A DNA stretch of 64,000 nucleotides, taken from contig JBJKQL010000157.1 in NCBI GenBank assembly GCA_046705265.1, forward strand, positions 19,276 to 83,275, in the 5' to 3' direction. Below the pieces are notes generated by a model that did not search any database, had not been told where the DNA came from, and saw only the letters and a list, made by a program, of their open reading frames with translations. The translations under genes were made by a program, and so were the position numbers. The DNA comes from JAJYTL01 sp046705265 (GTDB taxonomy: Bacteria; Pseudomonadota; Alphaproteobacteria; Ferrovibrionales; Ferrovibrionaceae). This document shows, in pieces, positions 16,382 to 24,759 of the stretch. Positions within the stretch are counted from its first letter, which is position 1; each line of letters begins with the position of its first letter.

Positions 16382-18040
16382 TTACATATTGGGATAGTTG
16401 GGTCCGCCGCCGCCTTCCGGCGCCACCCAATGAATATTCTGTCTTGGATCCTTTATATCGCAAGTTTTGCAGTGAACACAGTTCGCAGCATTGATTTGAA
16501 GTCGGGGCGTGCCGCCGCCCTCACGCACGATTTCATATACCCCGGCCGGGCAGTAGCTTTGCTCGGGCGCGTCGTAGAGCGGCAGGTTCACTTCGATCGG
16601 GATCGCCGGATCACGAAGCTGGAGGTGGATCGGCTGATCCTCTTCATGGTTGGTGTTTGAGACGAAGACCGACGAGAGCTTGTCGAAGGTGATGACGCCG
16701 TCCGGCTTAGGATAGGAAATCCGCGGGGCTTCATCGGCGCGCATCAAGCTCTCGTTGTCGGGTTTGCCGTGGCCGAGCGTCCAGGGCATCAGGAACCCAA
16801 GCCCAAGGTCGTTCAGCCACATGCTGATGCCGCCGTGCAGCGTGCCGAGCCAGAGGCCCCATTTCAGTCCCGGCTTGACGTTTCGCACCTTGTAAAGATC
16901 GCGCCACACCCAAGACGCCTTGACCTCCGCAGGATAGGCGGTGAGTTCAGTGCCGGGCTCAACGCCGGCCTTGAGGGCGCCGAATGCCGCCTCCGCCGCA
17001 AGCATGCCGGTCTTCATCGCGTTGTGTGAGCCCTTGATGCGCGGCAGGTTGACGAAACCGGCGGCGCAACCGATCAGCGCGCCGCCCGGGAATGTTAGTT
17101 TTGGCACTGACTGCAGGCCGCCTTCATTGATGGCGCGCGCGCCATAGGCGAGACGCTTGCCGCCGACAAAGGTATCTTTCACCATCGGATGCAACTTGAA
17201 ACGCTGGAATTCGTCGAACGGCGATAGATGCGGGTTTTTGTAGTTGAGATGGACGACAAATCCGACCGCGACCTGATTGTCTTCCAGATGGTAAAGGAAC
17301 GAACCGCCTCCGGTCGCGCTGTCCAAGGGCCAACCCTGGGTGTGTACCACAAGGCCCGGCTTGTGGCGCGCCGGATCGACCTGCCAAAGCTCCTTCAGAC
17401 CGATGCCGTATTTCTGCGGCTCGACGCCGGCTCGCAGGGCGAACTTCGCCATTAGCTCTTGCGACAGCGAGCCTCGCGCGCCCTCGGCGAAGAAGGTGAA
17501 GGCGCCGTGCAGCTCGATCCCCGGCGTGAAATTGGCCTTATGCGCCCCGTCGCGGGCTACCCCCATGTCGCCAGTGGCGACGCCTTTGACGCTGCCATCT
17601 TCGCGATAGAGGATCTCCGCAGCGGCGAAGCCCGGGTAGATCTCGACCCCGAGTTCCTCCGCTTGCGTGGCGAGCCAGCGACAGAGATTGCCGAGACTTA
17701 CGATATAGGCGCCACGGTTGCTCATCAGGGGCGGCAACAGCGCATGCGGTATGCGGAAGGCGCTTTTCTCTCCCAAGATCAGAAACTGGTCCTCGGTTAC
17801 CTGCGTCGTCACCGGGGCGCCGCGATTTCTCCAGTCGGAAAACAGTTCGGTCAAGGCGATCGGATCGATGACGGCACCGGAAAGGATATGGGCGCCGACC
17901 TCTGAGCCCTTCTCAATGACGCAGACCGAGCGCTCGACGTCTTGCGCTCGGCAGAGCTGCTTGAAGCGAATGGCCGCAGCGAGCCCGGCCGGGCCAGCGC
18001 CAACGATCACGAGATCGAATTCCATCGCTTCGCGGGCCAT
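16382..18040 (-). CDS. electron transfer flavoprotein-ubiquinone oxidoreductase
   Basis: ETF-QO passes electrons from ETF (fed by acyl-CoA and amino-acid dehydrogenases) to ubiquinone in the inner membrane. The N-terminal FAD site is FDLVIVGAGPAGLAAAIRF; GGSFLYHLEDNQVAVGFVV and SVPKLTFPGGALIGCAAGF are family blocks. The C-terminal 4Fe-4S domain keeps CVHCKTCDIKDPRQNIHW and ends EGGGGPNYPNM as in mitochondrial and bacterial enzymes. Start ATG 18040 (MAREAMEFDL) is preferred because AAAGG precedes it; the frame extends to 18097 without conserved residues. This gives 552 residues, the usual length. The ETF subunits are not in the window. Confidence 0.96.
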   Translation of the reverse strand: MAREAMEFDLVIVGAGPAGLAAAIRFKQLCRAQDVERSVCVIEKGSEVGAHILSGAVIDPIALTELFSDWRNRGAPVTTQVTEDQFLILGEKSAFRIPHALLPPLMSNRGAYIVSLGNLCRWLATQAEELGVEIYPGFAAAEILYREDGSVKGVATGDMGVARDGAHKANFTPGIELHGAFTFFAEGARGSLSQELMAKFALRAGVEPQKYGIGLKELWQVDPARHKPGLVVHTQGWPLDSATGGGSFLYHLEDNQVAVGFVVHLNYKNPHLSPFDEFQRFKLHPMVKDTFVGGKRLAYGARAINEGGLQSVPKLTFPGGALIGCAAGFVNLPRIKGSHNAMKTGMLAAEAAFGALKAGVEPGTELTAYPAEVKASWVWRDLYKVRNVKPGLKWGLWLGTLHGGISMWLNDLGLGFLMPWTLGHGKPDNESLMRADEAPRISYPKPDGVITFDKLSSVFVSNTNHEEDQPIHLQLRDPAIPIEVNLPLYDAPEQSYCPAGVYEIVREGGGTPRLQINAANCVHCKTCDIKDPRQNIHWVAPEGGGGPNYPNM

Positions 18041-18163
18041 CGCATCGCACCTTTTTGGAATTGGTCGGTTCCGGTTCGCGGGGGCGCCTTTCGTCACTAC
18101 CGCGTGGCGTGAGGAAAAGCAAGGCGCTGGCTGTCTTAGATCGGCCTATGCTAGCCTGACCTC

Positions 18164-19039
18164 ATGCTTTTTGACGCGGCCCGTTTCGCGGCCCTTCGCT
18201 TCCTGGTCGAGGCCGGCGCCGATATCGCTGTGGCGGAGACTGCGGAAGACCGATTCCATGCCGTGCCGGCGCCCCGCCCAAGCGGTGAGGCGCTTGCCGT
18301 GTCGGCGCCGGCGACTACGCAGCCAAGCGTCAAATCCTCGCCTTGGGCGTCGGATGCGCCCCCGCCGGCGGTGGGCAAGCCAGGGTATCAGGACCATCGC
18401 GCAGACAATTCGTTGCTCGTGCGAGAGCAAGCCAGCGCAAGCGCCGATAGTCGGATCGCCGAAGGAATTGCAGAGCGATGTCGTACCATTGCCGCGCTCC
18501 GCGCCGCGCTGCAGGACTTCGAGGGCTGCGCACTCAAGAAGACCGCCGCGCAGCTGGTTTTTGCCGATGGCAACCCTGAGGCCGAGGTGATGTTGGTCGG
18601 CGAGGCACCCGGACGAGAAGAAGACCGCATGGGTCTTCCCTTCGTTGGCGAGAGCGGCCGGCTCCTCGATCGCATGCTGGCGGCGATTGGCCTCGACCGC
18701 AATAGCGTCTATATCACCAATGTCGTGTTTTGGCGGCCGCCGGGAAACCGCCATCCCTCACAAGAGGAAACCACCGTCTGCGCTCCCTTTGCCCGCCAGC
18801 ACGTGGCGTTGGTAAAGCCCAAGGTATTAGTTCTGCTTGGCGGCGTCGCAGCGCAGACCCTGCTCGATACGAGCGAGGGCATCACCCGGCTCCGCGGTCG
18901 CTGGTTTGCCTATCCTGGCCCCGACCGGGCAATCCCCGCCCTACCCACCTTTCATCCTGCTTACCTGCTCCGGCAGCCGGCCTTAAAGCGAGCAGCATGG
19001 CAGGACCTTCTCGCGATAAAGGCGAAAATCGCCAGCTAG
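18164..19039 (+). CDS. family 4 uracil-DNA glycosylase with reduced iron-sulfur ligand set
   Basis: Removes uracil from DNA. A non-conserved, proline-rich first 110 residues precede the catalytic domain. Motif A is GEAPGREEDRMGLPFVGESG (about residues 146-165) and the C-terminal motif is FHPAYLLRQPALK, both diagnostic of the family 4 enzymes. Those enzymes carry a 4Fe-4S cluster on four cysteines. Here only two positions are kept, C in FEGCALKK and C in ETTVCAPF; the first N-terminal Cys is absent and the third is Trp (VVFWRPPGN instead of a Cys before RPP). A classical four-Cys cluster therefore looks impossible. The gene is divergent from ETF-QO. Confidence 0.9.
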   Translation: MLFDAARFAALRFLVEAGADIAVAETAEDRFHAVPAPRPSGEALAVSAPATTQPSVKSSPWASDAPPPAVGKPGYQDHRADNSLLVREQASASADSRIAEGIAERCRTIAALRAALQDFEGCALKKTAAQLVFADGNPEAEVMLVGEAPGREEDRMGLPFVGESGRLLDRMLAAIGLDRNSVYITNVVFWRPPGNRHPSQEETTVCAPFARQHVALVKPKVLVLLGGVAAQTLLDTSEGITRLRGRWFAYPGPDRAIPALPTFHPAYLLRQPALKRAAWQDLLAIKAKIAS

Positions 19040-19118
19040 GCGCATATTTCGTTAAATTTCTGCAAAGCTCGTCTGAGCCTTCTCCGGCAACCTACGGAAG
19101 AGTCTCGTAAATTATTCA

Positions 19119-19127
19119 TTATCCACA
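19119..19127 (+). promoter_or_regulatory. single perfect DnaA box, TTATCCACA
   Basis: A nine-base match to the strongest DnaA-binding sequence lies in the AT-rich gap between the uracil-DNA glycosylase gene and the lytic transglycosylase gene, 54 bases before the latter. A GANTC site (GAGTC, 19100-19104) is just upstream. A single box is not an origin; it could be a DnaA-responsive promoter element or chance. Confidence 0.4.
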
Positions 19128-19180
19128 AGAAATCGATGGCCCTAGACGAGCAAGGGTTGCCGCCTGCAAGTTAATAGTCT

Positions 19181-20941
19181 ATGACCCGCGCCATGAGTGC
19201 CGCGCCCTGCATAGCGGCCTCGTCGAAGATGCGGCGGCGGATTGTGTTGATCCTCGCGGCCGCAGTGTTGGGCTTGGTGACGGTTCGAGGAGCCGTTCAA
19301 GCCGCGCCGTCCGTGACGGCCGTGGTCGCACCAAGCGCCGGCATCATCGGCGAGGACCATATCGGTACGACGGTTCTGTCGGCAGCTGACGCCGCACGCT
19401 ACCGGACCATCTTCAAGCTACAACAGGAATCGCGTTGGAAGGAGGCGGATCGCGAGATCGCGCGGTTGCAGAACCGCGTGTTGCTTGGATATGTGCTCTA
19501 TCAGCGCTACATGGCGCCGCGCTTTTACTCGACTTACCACGATCTAGCATCCTGGCTCGCTCGCTACGCCTCGCTTCCGGGTGCGGACAACATCTATCGC
19601 TTGGCGCTTCGCCGCAGGCCAACGCGGGCGGCGCGGCCGAAACCGCCGGCAGCTCCCAATCTCGGTGCCTGGGCGACCCAGGGGCCGCGCCCGAATCTGA
19701 TGGTGCCGGCGCGGGCCGCAGCGTTTCATATAGATAAGGTTCGTCTCGATCATGCCCGTTGGCTGGCGCGGGTTGCCGCGGAACGCTATTTCTCTGGTCG
19801 CGCGCTCGACGCTCACCGGCTCGCCGGCGCCGCCGTGAAAGACAGCGAAGGGACTGTCGCTGAGGCCGATTGGATCGATGGTCTATCGGCTTGGCGGCTC
19901 GGCCACATTGCCGACGCGGCAAAGGGCTTTACCGCACTGGTGCGTGCCCCCGACGCAACCGCATGGCAGAGTTCGGCCGGAGCTTATTGGGCGGCGCGTG
20001 CCTATCTCAAGGACGGCGAGCCACAGAAGGTGAACGAATTCCTCGTGATCGCGGCGCAGTATCCGCGCACCTTCTATGGCCTTTTGGCAAGCCGCCAGCT
20101 CGGGCTCAACCTCAATTATCTCTATCATTGGGGCTTGCCGGCTCTTTCCTCGGAACAGCGCGGCGCGTTGCGGCGCTTGCCCGGCGTCGAGGCGGCCCGC
20201 GCCTTGGCGCAAGTTGGTCAGTACCAGCTCGCGGCAGAAGAAATTCGCCGCCTATATGGTGCATCCGACGAGGAGGCCCAGGCCTATATCCTCATTCTCG
20301 CCGCCAAGCTGCGACTGCCCTCTTTGGCGATGACCCTCGGTCGGGCGTGGCAGCAGTACCATGGCGAGGCTTATGATGCGGCGTTGTTTCCGGTGCCGCA
20401 TTGGACGCCGGCAGGTGGCTTTACGGTCGATCCCGCCCTGGTCTACGCCTTCATGCGCCAGGAATCGGCATTTCGCGTAGAGGCACGCAGCGACGTTGGC
20501 GCCACCGGCTTGATGCAGCTCATGCCGGAGACCGCGTATGCCGTCGCCAAGGGCGAGGCGCATCTCACGCGGGCCTCGACCCTTTATGAACCCGACCTCA
20601 ACATCAGGCTCGGGCAGCGCTACTTGAAACAGCTGCTCAGCAATCCGGCGGTGCGTGACAATCTCATGTTTCTCGCGATTGCCTATAACGCCGGCCCTGG
20701 CGGTCTGCAGCACTGGTTACGGACCGTCCATTACCACAACGATCCTTTGCTCCTTGTCGAATCCCTTCCCTCCCGCGAAACGCGGCAGTTCGTCAAACAT
20801 GTGCTGACCAACTTTTGGATCTACAGCCAACAGCTGCATAACGGTATGCCGACCCTCGACGCCCTTGCCGACGGTAATTGGCCTTACTACGTTACCGTCA
20901 ACACCTCGTCGATGTCGGTGGCCGAAGATGACGCGAACTGA
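19181..20941 (+). CDS. periplasmic soluble lytic transglycosylase
   Basis: Cleaves the MurNAc-GlcNAc bond of peptidoglycan with formation of a 1,6-anhydro ring. The N-terminus has a secretion signal, MRRRIVLILAAAVLGLVTV (from Met17, ATG 19229, a possible true start), then a long alpha-superhelical region as in E. coli Slt70 and the C-terminal SLT domain. The catalytic glutamate is E428 in FMRQESAFRVEARS, followed by GATGLMQLMPETA and AYNAGPGGLQHW, all standard. Length (586, or 570 from Met17) fits alphaproteobacterial members. The 3' end overlaps the moaB start by 14 bases. No Shine-Dalgarno is visible at 19181. Confidence 0.94.
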   Translation: MTRAMSAAPCIAASSKMRRRIVLILAAAVLGLVTVRGAVQAAPSVTAVVAPSAGIIGEDHIGTTVLSAADAARYRTIFKLQQESRWKEADREIARLQNRVLLGYVLYQRYMAPRFYSTYHDLASWLARYASLPGADNIYRLALRRRPTRAARPKPPAAPNLGAWATQGPRPNLMVPARAAAFHIDKVRLDHARWLARVAAERYFSGRALDAHRLAGAAVKDSEGTVAEADWIDGLSAWRLGHIADAAKGFTALVRAPDATAWQSSAGAYWAARAYLKDGEPQKVNEFLVIAAQYPRTFYGLLASRQLGLNLNYLYHWGLPALSSEQRGALRRLPGVEAARALAQVGQYQLAAEEIRRLYGASDEEAQAYILILAAKLRLPSLAMTLGRAWQQYHGEAYDAALFPVPHWTPAGGFTVDPALVYAFMRQESAFRVEARSDVGATGLMQLMPETAYAVAKGEAHLTRASTLYEPDLNIRLGQRYLKQLLSNPAVRDNLMFLAIAYNAGPGGLQHWLRTVHYHNDPLLLVESLPSRETRQFVKHVLTNFWIYSQQLHNGMPTLDALADGNWPYYVTVNTSSMSVAEDDAN

Positions 20942-21476
20942 CGAAGGCCGGGCTTTTATTCCCGTATCCATTGCCGTCCTGACCGTTTCCGACAGCCGTA
21001 CTGAAGCCGATGATCGTTCGGGCCAGACACTAATTGACCGTTTAACCGAAGCCGGCCACAAACTCGCCGGCCGTGTCATCGTGCCGGACGATGTCGGCCG
21101 TATCCAAGCGGCAGTCAAGGCCTGGATCGACGATCCCGATGTCGACGTCGTGCTTTCGACCGGCGGCACCGGTGTCACGGGCCGCGACGTGACGCCCGAA
21201 GCCTTTGAGGCCCTCTACGAAAAGCAGGTGCCAGGCTTCGGCGAGCTTTTTCGCATGTTAAGCTACAAAAAGATCGGTGCCTCGACCATCCAGTCGCGCT
21301 GTACGGCAGGCGTTGCCAAGGGAACCTACCTTTTCGCTCTGCCGGGCTCGCCCGGCGCTTGCCGCGACGCCTGGGACGAAATTCTGAAAAGCCAGCTCGA
21401 CTACCGCACGGCCCCGTGCAATTTCGTCGAGCTGATGCCCCGGCTCCGCGAGCACGAGAAGCGCCAGGCGTCGTAA
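20928..21476 (+). CDS. moaB: molybdenum cofactor biosynthesis protein MoaB
   Basis: A 182-residue MogA/MoaB-fold protein that binds or adenylylates molybdopterin during cofactor assembly. Diagnostic stretches are IAVLTVSDSRTEADDRSGQT, DVDVVLSTGGTGVTGRDVTP (the pterin-binding TGGTG loop) and ALPGSPGACRDAWDEIL. ATG 20928 gives the normal MoaB length; the frame is open to 20865, but that part lies inside the upstream gene. Its last 76 bases overlap the opposite-strand transferase gene, an unusually long convergent overlap. Confidence 0.93.
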   Translation: MTRTDEGRAFIPVSIAVLTVSDSRTEADDRSGQTLIDRLTEAGHKLAGRVIVPDDVGRIQAAVKAWIDDPDVDVVLSTGGTGVTGRDVTPEAFEALYEKQVPGFGELFRMLSYKKIGASTIQSRCTAGVAKGTYLFALPGSPGACRDAWDEILKSQLDYRTAPCNFVELMPRLREHEKRQAS

Positions 21477-22039
21477 TCGGCCTTTGTGTCGACGTCGCGC
21501 AACGTTTCGATCAGGGCCACCGACCGGGAGGCCAGGTTGGCGCGCGTGTCGGCAAGAGCATGCGGGCTGGACCAGCGGACGCCTCGAAAGAGCGGCAGGT
21601 GCCGCGCGCGGGCCTTGAGGCCGACGAGCCAGAAACCGCCGTCCGCCGCCGGGCCGAACACCGCATCTGCGGTGCCCAAGGCGCGAAAGGCGTTGGCGAT
21701 CATCGGCCTTTCGATTGCCGGAATATCGGACCCGGCGATGACGACGGGCCCGGGCGGCAGCACGTGGAAGGCGCGCGCCATGCGGTCGCCGATGTCGCCT
21801 CGGCCTTGGGTGATCCGGGGAAGGCGCTGCGGCCAGAACGCCGCGCTCCGTGCCTGATCCGGGCTTACCAAAAGCACGAGATGCCAGCGCCGGTCGTCCA
21901 GACGGTGCAAGAGACGCGCCGTCTCGCGGCGGTAGAAGGCCCGCGCCTCAGCTTCGCCGATCGCGGCGCCGAGACGAGTCTTGACCTGGCCGAGAACCGG
22001 CGCCTTGACGAAAATGACGAGATACCGCTGCGATCTCAT
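21401..22039 (-). CDS. TIGR04282/DUF2064-family transferase
   Basis: A 212-residue nucleotidyl/glycosyl-transferase-like protein of the DUF2064 group, named in databases as an arsenosugar-biosynthesis-associated or rSAM/selenodomain-associated transferase. Visible landmarks are IFVKAPVLGQVKTRLG, the DxD-like GSDIPAIE and FGPAADGGFWLVGL. It follows the TIGR04283 glycosyltransferase with a four-base overlap, the usual pairing of the two families. The ArsS-type radical SAM enzyme expected in an arsenosugar cluster is not in the window, so the substrate is open. The C-terminal 25 residues are encoded opposite the end of moaB. Confidence 0.85.
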   Translation of the reverse strand: MRSQRYLVIFVKAPVLGQVKTRLGAAIGEAEARAFYRRETARLLHRLDDRRWHLVLLVSPDQARSAAFWPQRLPRITQGRGDIGDRMARAFHVLPPGPVVIAGSDIPAIERPMIANAFRALGTADAVFGPAADGGFWLVGLKARARHLPLFRGVRWSSPHALADTRANLASRSVALIETLRDVDTKADYDAWRFSCSRSRGISSTKLHGAVR

Positions 22040-22734
22040 GTCTTGCCGCCTTGATAAAGGCGGAGAATGAGGCGCTCAGGCATGCCGAGGAAATAAAACG
22101 CAAGGCATAAGAGATTGCATGCCGAGCGGCGAATGTATCCTTGCGCTTGCCATTTCGCCGCCGAGGTCACGGCATTGACCGGAAGCGGCATCAGGCGCCG
22201 CCAGCCAAGCCGGCGCACCATGTCCACGTCTTCCATCACCGCCATGGGGCGAAAACCGCCGACCGCCTCATAAAGCGTGCGCGGCATCAGGAGGCCTTGG
22301 TCGCCATAGGGCAAGGCGAGAACGCGGCAGCGCCAGGCGACCAGCGCGGTGAGGCGTTTTGCCGCTAGGCTTCGGTCATCCAAGGCAAAATGGAAATACC
22401 CGGCCCGGGCACCGGCCGGATCCGGCCGTGCGAGAAAGCTCTTCGTCGCCCTCGTCCAGCCTGGATCAAGCACCGTGTCGGCATGCAGAAAGAGAAGCCA
22501 GGGTTCAACGGCGGCCTGCGCACCTGCGATCAGCTGCGGTCCGCGGCCCGGCGGTGCCCAGACGATCCGGCAGCCTGCCTCCTCGGCGACCTCGATCGTG
22601 CGGTCGGTGGAGCCGCCGTCGGCGATAATGATTTCGCCAATCAAGCCCTCCGCGCGGCCGGATTTCAACGCGCGCAAGCTACGCGGCAGCTCGGTCGCGG
22701 CATTCAAAACCGGAATGATGACGCTGATCGCCAT
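22036..22734 (-). CDS. TIGR04283-family glycosyltransferase (GT2 fold)
   Basis: A 232-residue family 2 glycosyltransferase. MAISVIIPVLNAATELPRSL is the nucleotide-binding start, EIIIADGGSTDRT and LLFLHADTVLDPGW carry the DxD-type metal site (HADT), and LPYGDQGLLMPRTLYEAVGG with MEDVDMVRRL forms the acceptor and catalytic region. No membrane helix long enough for anchoring is obvious except a weak C-terminal hydrophobic patch. First gene of the two-gene minus-strand unit; divergent from the radical SAM gene. Confidence 0.9.
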   Translation of the reverse strand: MAISVIIPVLNAATELPRSLRALKSGRAEGLIGEIIIADGGSTDRTIEVAEEAGCRIVWAPPGRGPQLIAGAQAAVEPWLLFLHADTVLDPGWTRATKSFLARPDPAGARAGYFHFALDDRSLAAKRLTALVAWRCRVLALPYGDQGLLMPRTLYEAVGGFRPMAVMEDVDMVRRLGWRRLMPLPVNAVTSAAKWQAQGYIRRSACNLLCLAFYFLGMPERLILRLYQGGKT

Positions 22735-22838
22735 GACGGCAAATCATAGCGCAAGCAACGCCCTGTCCTCATGCCCGGCGGACGATTCGCACATTATGCA
22801 TCGCGGGCTCGCCAGAGGTGATGGTTTCAGGAGAAAAT

Positions 22839-22853
22839 GTTCTTTTTTTGTTC
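22839..22853 (+). promoter_or_regulatory. LexA (SOS) box GTTC-N7-GTTC
   Basis: GTTCTTTTTTTGTTC is an exact match to the direct-repeat LexA operator of alphaproteobacteria (GTTC-N7-GTTC). It lies 27 bases before the ATG of the radical SAM gene at 22881, a position suited to block its promoter. It also lies about 105 bases upstream of the divergent glycosyltransferase start, so that gene could in principle be affected. Confidence 0.8.
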
Positions 22854-22880
22854 GCTTATTTAGTCTATCGTTTCGGTGTT

Positions 22881-23987
22881 ATGAGCCGTCTTGAGGCCGA
22901 ACATCACGGGATCACGCGGCCGCATCCCGGCGGGAGGCGCGGCCGCGGCAGCCTATCCAATGCTTCCAGTCGTTTCGAGCCCGAGATTCGAGTCCGCCAA
23001 GACGATGGTTGGGGTGCGCTAGATGAGGTATCATTGCCCCTCCGCACCACGGTGACCTTCGATGCCACGCGGCGCATCATAGCCCGCAATGCCTCGCCCG
23101 ATATCCCCTTCAATCAATCGATCAATCCCTACCGCGGCTGCGAGCATGGCTGCATCTATTGTTACGCACGCCCCAGCCATGCCTATCTTGGCCTGTCGCC
23201 CGGCCTCGATTTTGAAAGCCGCCTTTTCGCCAAGCCGAACGCGGCGAAGCTTCTCGAGGCCGAGTTGCGCGAGCCGCACTACCGTTGTGAAGTGATGGCG
23301 CTTGGTACCAACACCGACCCCTATCAGCCGATCGAGCGCGGACACCGCATTACCCGAGGCATCCTCGAGGTTCTTGCCGCCTTCGATCACCCGGTCGGGA
23401 TTGTCACCAAATCGGCGCTTGTCCAGCGCGACATCGATATTCTCGCGGGGCTCGCCGAGAAGAACCTGGCCAAGGTGGTGATCTCGGTGACGACGCTTGA
23501 TCGCAAGCTCGCCCGTGCCATGGAGCCGCGCGCGGCGACGCCTGGGCGCCGCCTCGATACCATCCATGCGCTGGCCAAGGCTGGTATTCCGGTCGGCGTC
23601 ATGGTGGCGCCGGTCATTCCCGGCCTCACCGATTGGGAGATCGAGCGTATCTTGTATGCCGCGGCCGAGGCCGGGGCCAAGGAGGCCGGCTTCACGCTTC
23701 TCCGCCTGCCGCACGAGATCAAGCATCTGTTCCGGGAATGGCTCGTCGAGCGCGAGCCCTTGAAGGCAAAGCGCGTGATCCAGCTGGTGCGGGAAACCCG
23801 CGGCGGGCGGCTCAACGATCCCAATTTCGCAAGCCGCATGCGGGGTGAGGGACCGATCGCCGATCTCATCCGCCATCGTTTTCGCCTTGCATGCACGCGC
23901 TTCGGCCTCAATCGCCGCAACCTGCGGCTCGACTGCAGCCGCTTTCGTCGTCCTCCGGCGCGCGGCGATCAGCTTGGATTGTTTTGA
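22881..23987 (+). CDS. PA0069-family radical SAM protein
   Basis: A 368-residue radical S-adenosylmethionine enzyme of the PA0069 / Rv2578c group, distantly related to spore photoproduct lyase. The cluster motif is C-x3-C-x2-C in RGCEHGCIYCYARPSHAYLG (C87, C91, C94). VMALGTNTDPYQPIER and ITRGILEVLAAF, then GVMVAPVIPGLTD, are family blocks; the C-terminus ends in the short GDQLGLF tail. The start ATG 22881 is chosen because the conserved product begins MSRLEAEHHG; in-frame codons before it overlap the LexA operator. A perfect LexA box upstream implies DNA-damage induction. The reaction is unknown. Confidence 0.92.
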   Translation: MSRLEAEHHGITRPHPGGRRGRGSLSNASSRFEPEIRVRQDDGWGALDEVSLPLRTTVTFDATRRIIARNASPDIPFNQSINPYRGCEHGCIYCYARPSHAYLGLSPGLDFESRLFAKPNAAKLLEAELREPHYRCEVMALGTNTDPYQPIERGHRITRGILEVLAAFDHPVGIVTKSALVQRDIDILAGLAEKNLAKVVISVTTLDRKLARAMEPRAATPGRRLDTIHALAKAGIPVGVMVAPVIPGLTDWEIERILYAAAEAGAKEAGFTLLRLPHEIKHLFREWLVEREPLKAKRVIQLVRETRGGRLNDPNFASRMRGEGPIADLIRHRFRLACTRFGLNRRNLRLDCSRFRRPPARGDQLGLF

Positions 23988-24076
23988 TTCCGCCTCTTCT
24001 TCAACGCCGGCCGTTCTAAACAGCATGTGCCACGCCGCTTGCACATCCGCCCAGGCCGCCTTAAAGCTCGGCGGTC

Positions 24077-24709
24077 ATGGTGCAACAAAGCGATTCGCAG
24101 GCTCCTGATCTCCGTTTCGAGGAAGCAGCCGGCGATTTTGTCTGCGGCATTGATGAGGTTGGCCGCGGTCCGCTCGCCGGCCCGGTAATGGCATGCGCCC
24201 TGATTCTCGACCGGCGCGCCATTCCGGCCGGCATCGATGATTCGAAACGCTTAAGCCGTACCAGGCGCGAGGCGCTTATACCTTTTTTGCTTTCTGCTGC
24301 CTGGGTCGGGATTGGCCGCGCCGAGGCGCGCGAGATCGATCACCTGAATATCCTACAAGCGACCTGCCTCGCCATGGAACGAGCGGTCGCGGCGCTGCCG
24401 CGCCGGCCGCGCCACGCCTTGGTCGATGGCAACAGGGCGCCCGCGCTATCTTGTCCCGTGACCACGATCGTCGGCGGTGATCGGCGTTCGCTTTCGATCG
24501 CGGCGGCCTCGATCGTCGCCAAGGTGCTGCGCGACCGGGTCATGAAGGAGCTTGCCGGATGCTTTCCGGGCTATGGCTGGGAACGAAACGCGGGCTATGG
24601 CACGGCGGAGCATCTCACGGCGCTCTCGCAACTTGGCCCCACGGCGCAGCACCGGCAAAGCTTCGCGCCCTTGATGCAATTTGCGCGATATCCGAAATCA
24701 GGCTTATAA
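24077..24709 (+). CDS. rnhB: ribonuclease HII
   Basis: RNase HII cuts RNA in RNA-DNA hybrids and at single ribonucleotides in DNA. The 210-residue product contains CGIDEVGRGPLAGPVMACA with catalytic D26 and E27, DDSKRLSRTRREAL, HALVDGN with the third acidic residue, and SIAAASIVAKVLRDRVM followed by the GYGWERNAGYGTAEH block. Length is normal. It lies 58 bases before ccrM in the same direction, the common rnhB-ccrM order of alphaproteobacteria. Confidence 0.96.
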   Translation: MVQQSDSQAPDLRFEEAAGDFVCGIDEVGRGPLAGPVMACALILDRRAIPAGIDDSKRLSRTRREALIPFLLSAAWVGIGRAEAREIDHLNILQATCLAMERAVAALPRRPRHALVDGNRAPALSCPVTTIVGGDRRSLSIAAASIVAKVLRDRVMKELAGCFPGYGWERNAGYGTAEHLTALSQLGPTAQHRQSFAPLMQFARYPKSGL

Positions 24710-24715
24710 GCCGTT

Positions 24716-24759
24716 GAATCAGAAATACTATTGACGAGACTCGGGAGTTCGCGCAGAGT
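24716..24759 (+). promoter_or_regulatory. ccrM promoter with two CcrM methylation sites
   Basis: TTGACG (24731-24736) and CAGAGT (24754-24759) are spaced 17 bases apart. A GANTC site, GACTC at 24738-24742, sits inside the spacer, and a second, GAATC at 24716-24720, lies just upstream. Transcription would begin within a few bases of the ATG at 24768, and no Shine-Dalgarno precedes that start. The -10 is weak, so the promoter is a proposal; the methylation sites are certain. Confidence 0.5.

Noticed and set aside
22881..23987. ArsS-type radical SAM partner of the neighbouring transferases
   Set aside because: The C-x3-C-x2-C context and the rest of the protein fit the PA0069 family, and the gene is divergent with its own LexA box.
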